Shown piece after piece: positions 1 through 6,267 of a stretch of 10,222 nucleotides of DNA. The notes beneath the pieces are model-generated. The model was not told the DNA's origin and ran no database searches. It saw only the letters and a program-made list of their open reading frames with translations. Each line of letters begins with the position of its first letter. Positions within the stretch are counted from its first letter, which is position 1. The stretch is taken from positions 1 through 10,222 of the forward strand of contig CAKQNH010000101.1 of assembly GCA_934255105.1 (NCBI GenBank). The letters run 5' to 3'. Position numbers and translations under genes: made by a program. The DNA is from an uncultured Pirellulaceae bacterium (GTDB lineage Bacteria > Planctomycetota > Planctomycetia > Pirellulales > Pirellulaceae).

Positions 1-122
1 CTCGTCCGGCTGCGGAACCGCCGTCACCGCTACTGTTACTTAAACCGACGGTAGTGACACCATGACTGCGAATAACAAATGGATCGCACTCCGACTGGCG
101 ATGAGACGAATCGGGAGCCCCT
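1..122. other. Left-edge stretch without an assignable gene
   Basis: All three plus-strand frames are open from the edge for a short way and stop at 41-43, 52-54 and 63-65. Any of them could be the tail of an upstream gene, but none gives a recognisable protein. Short complementary segments (GTCA 23-26 and CTAC 30-33 against GTAG 51-54 and TGAC 55-58) could form a weak hairpin with a bulge, possibly the end of an upstream transcript. The remainder is the leader of the gene starting at 123. I see no convincing -35/-10 pair. Confidence 0.3.
113..117 (+). promoter_or_regulatory. Ribosome binding site of the secreted protein gene
   Basis: GGGAG lies 5 bases before the ATG at 123. It is a good anti-16S match and supports this start in a window where most other starts have no such site. 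Confidence 0.5.
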
Positions 123-944
123 ATGACTGTACGCTTGTTGCTACTGCCTTTGCTGTGCCTTTGCACGTTACGAGCTGCTCATGCAGACCTAAACCAATAC
201 ATGATCCGAACAACGGAATGGCTTGTTGATCACAGCCGCGTGATTTGCGTTGCGACATTCGACGAAAAAGAGCAGGATTCAAACGGGAAGGTACTGGCTA
301 CAATTAAGGGAGACGCCAGTGCGGTGACGTGGCCGCTGAAAACTCCTGCCTTTGATGGGTACCATTACTATGGACCGCCTACGCGCGGAACGGTGCGTCT
401 TCTTTTTATCGGTGACAACCAAGAGTTATGGCAGAGTGTAGAGATGGGCAGGTACCCGATTGATTCTCCGACACTCCATGATGTTTTTTATGGCGTCGAT
501 CAATACGGGAAAGTTCACCTGACTGAATCGTCGCTGGTGGATTCGATCCGGGCACATATCGATGCGCGAGCATCCAAGGCTGTGACGCGGCGCAAAACGT
601 CACCTCACTTCAGCAGGAGCGGGATCGAAGCTCCTCCCACTTTCCCTTTCGAAAACGGTGGCGAAACGTTCGTACTGGTGGTCGACTTTACTGAGAAGCG
701 ACGCGACTACGATCTGGAACAGTTGAAAAGCGGGGATTGTGCCAAACGGCTGCATGCAATCAAAGAGTTATCTGAGCTCAACGATCCCCAAGCGTACGCT
801 GCAATTGAGGCTGCCACGCGAGCATCGGGCGTCGAGCCGTCGTATTCATTCGACTGGTCAGACCGCCGTGTGCATATGCAAGCTGACGCTCAAGTTCAAT
901 CGGCTGCAAGCGAAACGCTCAACAAACTGAACCAAAAGCGGTAG
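123..944 (+). CDS. Secreted protein of unknown function, helical-repeat-like C-terminus
   Basis: I do not recognise a family for this 273-residue protein. Residues 1-21 form a classic Sec signal peptide: an Arg at 4, a Leu-rich core, and an AHA cleavage site before Asp22. It is therefore probably periplasmic or surface-exposed. The two cysteines in the core (12 and 14) do not make a proper lipobox. Residues 22-190 look like a mixed alpha/beta domain with beta segments near 90-97 and 182-190. Residues 197-273 are mainly helical, with two segments (about 197-234 and 255-271) reminiscent of HEAT-like repeats, including a KRLHAIKELSELNDPQAY stretch at 208-225. The start is supported by GGGAG 5 bases upstream and by the signal peptide. 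It is the only gene in the left 1.2 kb and lies tail to tail with the minus-strand enolase superfamily gene. The reading frame is certain; the function is unknown. Confidence 0.85.
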   Translation: MTVRLLLLPLLCLCTLRAAHADLNQYMIRTTEWLVDHSRVICVATFDEKEQDSNGKVLATIKGDASAVTWPLKTPAFDGYHYYGPPTRGTVRLLFIGDNQELWQSVEMGRYPIDSPTLHDVFYGVDQYGKVHLTESSLVDSIRAHIDARASKAVTRRKTSPHFSRSGIEAPPTFPFENGGETFVLVVDFTEKRRDYDLEQLKSGDCAKRLHAIKELSELNDPQAYAAIEAATRASGVEPSYSFDWSDRRVHMQADAQVQSAASETLNKLNQKR

Positions 945-1032
945 GCAGCGTTGTAATGGTATGCGGTAAGCTGGAGCTGCCAATGGCTCGACTGCGGCAT
1001 CGACCGGGCTGAGGGTTTTGCGTGGGGTTCGC

Positions 1033-1109
1033 TAGTTTTCCTGCCACCCATCTTCCTGTCAAAAAAAGACGAGTGGATTTTGACAGGGAAATGGGTGACA
1101 GGAAGAATA
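1033..1109. repeat. Long imperfect inverted repeat (REP-like palindrome)
   Basis: The arms at 1040-1064 and 1078-1102 are complementary over 25 bases with three differences, one of which is a G-U type pair, around a 13-base loop at 1065-1077. The match continues outward, with interruptions, to 1033/1109. Within the right arm TGACAGG occurs twice as a direct repeat (1081-1087 and 1096-1102), separated by GAAATGGG, and the left arm carries the same motif inverted. This internal symmetry is typical of REP or small non-autonomous palindromic elements. It could also serve as a bidirectional terminator between the two convergent genes, although there is no long T tract directly after the stem. No second copy occurs in the window. 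Confidence 0.6.
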
Positions 1110-1110
1110 A

Positions 1111-1140
1111 GATGCTCCCACCCGGCCGCAGGTGAGCATC
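1111..1140. repeat. Second hairpin next to the palindrome
   Basis: GATGCT (1111-1116) pairs with AGCATC (1135-1140) and CACC (1119-1122) pairs with GGTG (1131-1134). This gives a 10-bp stem with a two-base bulge on one side and an 8-base GC-rich loop. It starts one base after the outer limit of the larger palindrome, so the two probably form one composite element or terminator structure. Confidence 0.5.
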
Positions 1141-1239
1141 CACGCATAAGTTCACGAATTGCGCCAGTCGATGCGAATAACGATCAGGAATCCGCTTGCG
1201 ACTTATCGATTCACACTACTCTGTTTTCGAGGCGAGTCG

Positions 1240-2463
1240 TCAACGTCCCGCTTCGCTGACCCGATGCTGATAGGCGCTCCCTTCAAAAAGCTGCGGCAGC
1301 CAGCGAACTCCGAGCCCCGGTTCACTAGAGGCATGCGCATAGCCTGCTTCAACCTGAATCGTTCCGGCAATCAGCTTGGGATAGAGCATCCGGATTTGCG
1401 CTCTGACGGTTTCCTGCCAGGCGACATTCGCCGCTGCGGTAGCGACGTGCATTCCAGACAGGAGTGTCAACGGGCCGGTACAGTCGTGCATCACGACCGG
1501 CACATTATAGCTCTGGGCCATATTGCAAATGCGCAGGGTCTGCGAAATACCTCCCACCCAAGTCGGATCAATCATGATGTAATCCGCAGCACGCTTCTCC
1601 AGAACTAGGCGATAATCTTCCATACCGATCATCATCTCACTGACAGCCAGCGGCACATCGGCTTGCCGTCGAAAATCTGCCAGGGTATCCACGCAATCCG
1701 TCCGGATGACATCTTCCAGCCACAGCGGGTCGATCTCACGCATGGCCTTGGCGATGCGAACTGCGGCGGGCAGTTGAAAGAATCCGTGTCCGTCTAGCAT
1801 GATCTCAATCTGATCGCCGAAGGCATCTCGTATAGCGCGCATGGGGCGCAGCCCGACTTCCAGATCCTCCTTGGATAGATAGAGAGGGCCGCCGCGCTTG
1901 TGCGCGGCGAAGTCCAGCGTCCACATCTTCAACGCTCGATATCCCTCGTCGATCAATTCCTGGGCGTATTCGACGGGTCGATTGACGACGGACCAGTAGT
2001 CGTTCAGAGGCCCTTCCTGTCCCACGCAACCATGGCCGGGCCACACATGAGAGTCTCGCGGCTCTTTGGTGCCTACGGCGTAGCTGGGGCCGGCGCTGCT
2101 ATTGTAGACGGGAATTCTGTCCTGGGTCCTGCCCCCGAGCAGTTGCCAGACGGGCTGATCGCACACCTGACCCAGGATATCCCACAGCGCCAAGTCGATT
2201 GCAGAAATCGCGCGCAGCTCACAACCACGCGAGCCGAAGTTGGTAGTCCGCTCGTAGAGAAAACGCCAGTGGCTCTCGATCTCCAGCGGATTAGCCCCCA
2301 ACAGTCGATGGGCCATCCAATCATGAATCATCGCTGCCACGGCTTCCGGAACATAATACGTCTCACCGTGGCCAATATGGCCTGCGTCCGTATGGATTCG
2401 TAGTGCCAGCAGCCCCGGCATGACGTCGCGGGGGATGACGGTTTCCAACCTGGTAATTCTCAT
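1240..2463 (-). CDS. Mandelate racemase/galactonate dehydratase-like enolase superfamily enzyme
   Basis: This 407-residue protein has the enolase superfamily layout: an N-terminal capping domain (about 1-115) and a beta-barrel (about 118-380). Family enzymes abstract the proton next to a carboxylate, using Mg2+, mostly to dehydrate or epimerise sugar acids. The three metal ligands are visible as Asp224 (MLDGHGFF), Glu250 (LWLED) and Glu276 (AVSEMM). His226 in the Asp-x-His arrangement, Asp299 (MIDPTWVGG), His326 and Glu351 match the catalytic set of the mandelate racemase group: the Asp-His spacing is 27, and the His-Glu spacing of 25 is as in galactonate dehydratase. The second-strand KxK motif of mandelate racemase reads KMW (179-181), so dehydration seems likelier than racemisation. 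The substrate cannot be told; a sugar acid is inferred. The ATG at 2463 has no Shine-Dalgarno sequence and lies in an inverted repeat. The gene is 233 bp downstream of the desaturase and is probably transcribed separately. Confidence 0.93.
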   Translation of the reverse strand: MRITRLETVIPRDVMPGLLALRIHTDAGHIGHGETYYVPEAVAAMIHDWMAHRLLGANPLEIESHWRFLYERTTNFGSRGCELRAISAIDLALWDILGQVCDQPVWQLLGGRTQDRIPVYNSSAGPSYAVGTKEPRDSHVWPGHGCVGQEGPLNDYWSVVNRPVEYAQELIDEGYRALKMWTLDFAAHKRGGPLYLSKEDLEVGLRPMRAIRDAFGDQIEIMLDGHGFFQLPAAVRIAKAMREIDPLWLEDVIRTDCVDTLADFRRQADVPLAVSEMMIGMEDYRLVLEKRAADYIMIDPTWVGGISQTLRICNMAQSYNVPVVMHDCTGPLTLLSGMHVATAAANVAWQETVRAQIRMLYPKLIAGTIQVEAGYAHASSEPGLGVRWLPQLFEGSAYQHRVSEAGR

Positions 2464-2516
2464 GTCAATCCGATACTGTACTTTAGGCGAACCGGCGTTG
2501 CCAACGGATTGACATG
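2461..2516 (-). promoter_or_regulatory. Perfect 12-bp inverted repeat covering the enolase superfamily start codon
   Basis: CATGTCAATCCG at 2461-2472 is the exact reverse complement of CGGATTGACATG at 2505-2516, with 32 bases between. Reading along the minus strand, the start codon (2463-2461) is within the second arm. In mRNA the stem would bury the ATG, and the loop itself can fold further (GGCGA against TTGCC). It may be a translational control hairpin, or the two arms may be half-sites for a dimeric regulator. The symmetry is directly visible; the function is inferred. Confidence 0.5.
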
Positions 2517-2592
2517 GCGGCTTGATTTCAAACTGGCCCTGAACGGCTCAGCGTAAAAAACGGTTCAACGCAAAAATTGAAGCAAAATGATA

Positions 2593-2649
2593 GGTTCACA
2601 TCATAGGTGAACCCACCTGGGGTTGCGAAGCCAACGACGGCCCTATGAT
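2593..2649. repeat. Cluster of overlapping, mutually exclusive hairpins
   Basis: Three inverted repeats share bases. GGTTCAC (2593-2599) pairs with GTGAACC (2607-2613). ATCATAGG (2600-2607) pairs with CCTATGAT (2642-2649). AGGTG (2605-2609) pairs with CACCT (2614-2618). The cluster begins about 48 bases after the desaturase stop on the minus strand, and about 130 bases before the enolase superfamily start. It may therefore end the desaturase transcript or belong to the leader of the next gene. No strong T tract follows, so simple intrinsic termination is not clear. Confidence 0.4.
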
Positions 2650-2696
2650 AACCTAGTTTCGAGCGAGCAAAACCGCGCAGATGTCGAATCGGGCCA

Positions 2697-3752
2697 TTAC
2701 GTTCGGAGCGATGCACGCTCCGCTGGTTTGCGCAATAGTTCTCGAACCACCGACAGCCACGTTGGGTAAACTGTTGCTCGATAGGGCGAATCAATCGGCA
2801 AGCGTGCCATCAAACGGCGATGAGCGATCCCAAGATTGTGATAGGGCAAGCGCGGGAATAAATGATGCAGTCCGTGGTATCGCATCCCCAGCGGAAACAA
2901 GAGCTCGGATAGCACAGGAATGCCGGTCACGTTCGTCGAATCCAAAACTTGTTCGGCATGAGAGACCGAGTGTCCTGGGTTGACATAGCGATGGGCTGCC
3001 AAAGTGCGAATGTGGTTCAACCCAAGTGCAAGTGCGGCGAGGGAATACAGTTGCGGGATGCGCGTCCATTGGGTGATGCCGACCAAAATGCAAACGAAAA
3101 TCGCCCAGGCGCGCAGGCTGCACGCCAAATCCATCCATGCCCATTTGCTCAATGCTGCATCAGCGGGGATCGGCCGACGGTAGCCAAAGTCGATCACAAA
3201 AGACGAAGCATGTTCCAACGTCCAGCGGCGAAGTGTAGGGTGTAAAAATGACAACGGTGCAAGCAGAAACCGCAAGGTCACCAGGATGGGTTGTAGAAAG
3301 ATTTGACTCAGAAACAATACGATCTTGCCCCGTGAACCAGTTCCCAGGGGCAAGTACTCTCCATCATGCTCTGTGCCATAGTGGCGAGTGTTGTGGTGAT
3401 CGCAATGGCTCAGATAGAAGAACGAGGGCGTCAACATCGGAATGCCTGCCAGCACGTCCCAGACAAGTCGAAACGTCTGCAATTCGCCAGATCGAAAATG
3501 CACGATCTCGTGCATGAAAGAAGCGACGCGATAGAGGGCTATTCCCGCGATCGGATAAGCGATCAATTGTGGCCACGAAAACATTGCAGCGTTTAAGTAG
3601 ATTGTCGCGAAACCATATGCAACGGTAAGGCTAGCCGCCGCGAAACATGGTGACAAGTAGTCAGAGCACTGCGAGTTGCATGCCAATTTTGCTTTGCACA
3701 GCGACTTTAGATAGGCATTTATTGTAAAATGGGGGGGTCCTCCAGGCAGCAC
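2697..3752 (-). CDS. Membrane fatty acid desaturase family protein
   Basis: Members of this di-iron membrane family insert double bonds into (or hydroxylate) acyl chains. Length is 351 residues. The three histidine boxes are clear: HEIVH at 81-85, HCDHH at 116-120 and HGLHH at 293-297, with extra histidines at 124, 247 and 254 that may help bind iron. Hydrophobic stretches around 36-55, 60-78, 96-114, 144-170 and 207-227 fit membrane segments, so it should act in the cytoplasmic membrane. The GTG at 3752 is the first usable start after the preceding stop at 3816-3818, but it lacks a Shine-Dalgarno sequence and the frame is open for 20 codons before it. A TTG at 3686 would give a 329-residue form. 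A run of seven C (coding strand) lies just after the GTG. It is 63 bp downstream of the AI-2E family gene and probably in its operon. The acyl substrate and position of desaturation are unknown. Confidence 0.9.
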   Translation of the reverse strand: MLPGGPPHFTINAYLKSLCKAKLACNSQCSDYLSPCFAAASLTVAYGFATIYLNAAMFSWPQLIAYPIAGIALYRVASFMHEIVHFRSGELQTFRLVWDVLAGIPMLTPSFFYLSHCDHHNTRHYGTEHDGEYLPLGTGSRGKIVLFLSQIFLQPILVTLRFLLAPLSFLHPTLRRWTLEHASSFVIDFGYRRPIPADAALSKWAWMDLACSLRAWAIFVCILVGITQWTRIPQLYSLAALALGLNHIRTLAAHRYVNPGHSVSHAEQVLDSTNVTGIPVLSELLFPLGMRYHGLHHLFPRLPYHNLGIAHRRLMARLPIDSPYRATVYPTWLSVVRELLRKPAERASLRT

Positions 3753-3815
3753 CGGTGGCGTGAAGCGGACATGGATGATGGGCCGGTTCGTCGTTGCTGG
3801 AGCGATTAGCCGGGC

Positions 3816-4892
3816 CTACGCCACTTTTGTCTTGTCGATCCGTTCTTGCACCATGTTTAGCAGTGCATATAAGAACGCCGCGACCATCGGACCGATGAAG
3901 ATGCCCCACAGGCCGACGACTTGAATCGCGCCGAGTGCCGTCACCAGGGCGACCAATGGGTGCAATCGGGCCTGACTCCCCAGCACATAGGCTCTGACCA
4001 AGTTATCAGATGTCGATATCACTGCAGCTCCAAAAATCATTAGACCGATACCAGCGGTATAGTGCTGGTTAACGATCAAGAACAACGAGATCGGAAACCA
4101 GATCACAGCTGAACCCAAAAACGGGATAAACGAAAAGAACATCGTTAACACGATCAGCAACCACAGCTGTGGCACACCGATTATGGCTAACACGGCTCCA
4201 TTGAGAGCTGCTTGCACGACTCCCGCGACAATGGTTCCCAGCACAACGCCTCGGCAGACGCTCTGAAACTTGTCCTCCAACAATCGCTCTTCACGCACCT
4301 CCAATGGTAACAGCCGATGGAGTTCGCGCAGGAAAACATCGCGATCGGCAAGGAAGTAGTACAACGACAGAATCATGACGGCGGATCCAACGACGAACAT
4401 GAAAATGTTTGACAAAAACCCACGCGTTTTATTGACGAGTTCGGTGGTGGCCGACTCAGCAAGTCGCGTTGCTGAAACATGAATTTGTTCGCGTTGTTCT
4501 TGAGAGATGCGCGAGTAGACATCTTGGATCGTCCGACCAACATTTGTCTGGCTCACCTCGTCGACTATTTCTTGCAAGTCTTGAGCTGACCGATCGTCTA
4601 GCCAGGTAACGACGTCTTTTCCAACACTTAGCAATTGCGTACCAGCCATCAACATGGTGAAGCTGATCGGCAACATCACGAGCAGAAGCACGATCAGGGT
4701 CGAGCACGCAGCGGCTATCCGATGGCGAGAACCGAGCCGACGCGTCAACCACTGATGCATTGGCGAAAAAAGGACGGCCAACACCAGCGCCATGAAAATT
4801 GCCAGCATGAACGGACGGATCACCTGCCAGAAGAAGACTCCGACAGCGATGATCAACGCGAGCAGTATCCAAAACGATAGTTGGCGTGGCAT
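3816..4892 (-). CDS. AI-2E/PerM family membrane transporter
   Basis: This 358-residue protein has the hallmarks of the AI-2E (PerM/TqsA) family, whose members are exporters or ion antiporters. Paired hydrophobic helices occur at 6-43 and 60-90. A soluble, polar segment (about 92-155) follows, then further membrane helices at about 162-182, 213-240, 243-275, 280-295 and 315-348. The family signature FIPFLGSAVIWFP is at 255-267, and the closing DNLVRAYVLGS (296-306) and GLWGIFIGPMVAA (327-339) motifs are present. I chose the ATG at 4892. An upstream TTG at 5012 would add 40 residues not typical of the family and would overlap the preceding gene by 74 bp. With the ATG the gap is 46 bp. The substrate is unknown, and the family name does not prove AI-2 transport. 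Neighbours suggest a membrane or lipid role, which is inference only. Confidence 0.93.
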   Translation of the reverse strand: MPRQLSFWILLALIIAVGVFFWQVIRPFMLAIFMALVLAVLFSPMHQWLTRRLGSRHRIAAACSTLIVLLLVMLPISFTMLMAGTQLLSVGKDVVTWLDDRSAQDLQEIVDEVSQTNVGRTIQDVYSRISQEQREQIHVSATRLAESATTELVNKTRGFLSNIFMFVVGSAVMILSLYYFLADRDVFLRELHRLLPLEVREERLLEDKFQSVCRGVVLGTIVAGVVQAALNGAVLAIIGVPQLWLLIVLTMFFSFIPFLGSAVIWFPISLFLIVNQHYTAGIGLMIFGAAVISTSDNLVRAYVLGSQARLHPLVALVTALGAIQVVGLWGIFIGPMVAAFLYALLNMVQERIDKTKVA

Positions 4893-4938
4893 GGTAGATT
4901 TTAAGCAAGCGGCTTGAGCTTTGGTGATCGGTTGCTCG

Positions 4939-6102
4939 TCAAATAGTTGGCTCCGGGCGGCGATAATCTGCACGGGTGGCAGCTTCAATGCTTGACAGGC
5001 TCTCGGCTGCAATCAGTCCCAAGGAGAGGGCGATGTCGGCGGCAATTCGGCTATCGGCAATCAGGTGCATCGGCACGCCATGGCCCACCGCAGTTGCTAT
5101 CGACTTTTGCACCCGTGCGTCATGCCGGCTGGTTTCGTCAGGGTCAACGTCTCGAATAAAGATCGCTAAGATTTGTCCTGGTCTGTGCTTTGCGGCTTCG
5201 GCATACAATCGTGCATCCTCTTGACCGGAGTCGCCCAACAATACGAAAGGCAGGTCCGGAAACGCCGACATGACTCGAAACGCCTTTTCCAGCTTATGCT
5301 CGTGCCCTTCCTTCAGAAATTTGTTCCGATCAAAGCCCAAATCGCGAAGCAAAATAGGTCCTGCAGGTATGTCATTCAGGTCGAAAAAGTCCTCCAGCAG
5401 ATCGAACAAATTCCATGGTGAACTGGAAATGTAAAAGATGGGATTCTGCTGCGGAGTCGCAGGGCTCGTGCCTTTCTGTAAGGCGTGGTAGAGCGCCGCA
5501 ACTCCCGGCAGCGGTTTCCGCGTCCGCGCGTTGTGCAGGAACGTTAAGCGCGCGGCAGCAGTCAGCCCGGTGATCCCGGTATGCAACACCGTGTCATCAA
5601 TGTCGCTGATGATACCGAACTTGGCAGCCTTCGGGGGCGTCAGCATTTTGGAAAACGTGGCGGATTCATCGGGTGAAATCTTCGCGTTATTAACGATCCG
5701 CATCGCGATCGATTGCCAGGGTTGCCTTCCGCGCACGTCTGGCGTATTGGCGGTTTCCAGGTGGAAATATCCCTCGCCATCGGTCGTCACGCGGTGCCGC
5801 CGGCCAGCAAAATCGATGTCGACGTCGACTCCCACCACTTCGTCGCTGGCAAAACGCTGGTAGGTCTGCAGCAAATTGTCCCACCAACTGTCGCCTTCGC
5901 ATGGTAGGTCTTTCGGCGGGTTGGTTAGCACGCGACCGTGAAACCAAGCCAACTCGTCGTTGGCGAATCCAATATAGGGTTGAATGCGCGGAATGCCGTC
6001 CCAGCCCATCCGCTGCTTCATGCTCCGCCAGCGCACGTCGAAAAAATCGTCGATGGACGAGATCGAGTGGCGAAACCACTCGCCGTAGTCACCCGAGCTC
6101 AT
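4939..6102 (-). CDS. App1-type phosphatidate phosphatase domain protein (DUF2183)
   Basis: The 387-residue protein matches the App1/DUF2183 family, whose yeast member converts phosphatidate to diacylglycerol. Residues 50-135 form the N-terminal beta-rich domain seen in bacterial members (GRVL at 56-59, TDGEGYFHL at 107-115). The HAD-like catalytic domain follows: the nucleophile motif DIDDT at 167-171 (DxDxT type), the second motif YISSSPWNL at 224-232, Lys270 or Lys273 as likely third-motif lysine, and the acidic motif LLGDSGQED at 288-296. No signal peptide is visible, so it is probably cytoplasmic, at the inner face of the membrane. The ATG at 6102 has no clear Shine-Dalgarno sequence. It lies 165 bp after the glycerophosphodiester phosphodiesterase gene and 46 bp before the AI-2E gene on the same strand. 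The lipid substrate is inferred from the family and not shown for this protein. Confidence 0.92.
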   Translation of the reverse strand: MSSGDYGEWFRHSISSIDDFFDVRWRSMKQRMGWDGIPRIQPYIGFANDELAWFHGRVLTNPPKDLPCEGDSWWDNLLQTYQRFASDEVVGVDVDIDFAGRRHRVTTDGEGYFHLETANTPDVRGRQPWQSIAMRIVNNAKISPDESATFSKMLTPPKAAKFGIISDIDDTVLHTGITGLTAAARLTFLHNARTRKPLPGVAALYHALQKGTSPATPQQNPIFYISSSPWNLFDLLEDFFDLNDIPAGPILLRDLGFDRNKFLKEGHEHKLEKAFRVMSAFPDLPFVLLGDSGQEDARLYAEAAKHRPGQILAIFIRDVDPDETSRHDARVQKSIATAVGHGVPMHLIADSRIAADIALSLGLIAAESLSSIEAATRADYRRPEPTI

Positions 6103-6267
6103 TGAAGATCGCTTTCAAAATTCGGCCTTGCCCAACCTTATGAATAAATTCTTATCGGTAAATGGGGCATGTGTATTGTCCCTGTGCTAACGTCTCGCAC
6201 GACTTTCGACCGTCGTCCACAAGTGCAACCCTCGTGCCATCAACCCACAAATAAGTTTAGCCCTCGA

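Larger units (their letters stand above)
945..1239. other. Intergenic region between convergent genes
   Basis: No gene is supported here. Short minus-strand frames across 896-1155 lack any recognisable product. The region lies between the ends of two convergent genes, so transcription termination would be expected. Its main content is the pair of adjacent hairpins at 1033-1140, listed separately. Flanking bases 945-1032 and 1141-1239 show nothing clear. Confidence 0.6.

Noticed and set aside
2..43. Tail of an upstream gene ending in TAA at 41-43
   Set aside because: All three frames are equally open and short, so no gene can be assigned.
1159..1608. Plus-strand frame of 149 codons
   Set aside because: It lies opposite the enolase superfamily gene, whose metal ligands and active-site residues are conserved; the plus-strand product has no recognisable motifs.
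2528..2794. Minus-strand frame of 88 codons over the intergenic region
   Set aside because: It overlaps the desaturase end in another frame and crosses the palindrome cluster; no recognisable product or start signal.
4893..5012. Extension of the AI-2E protein from a TTG at 5012
   Set aside because: It adds 40 residues not typical of the family and overlaps the App1 gene end by 74 bp, while an ATG sits exactly at the expected N-terminus.
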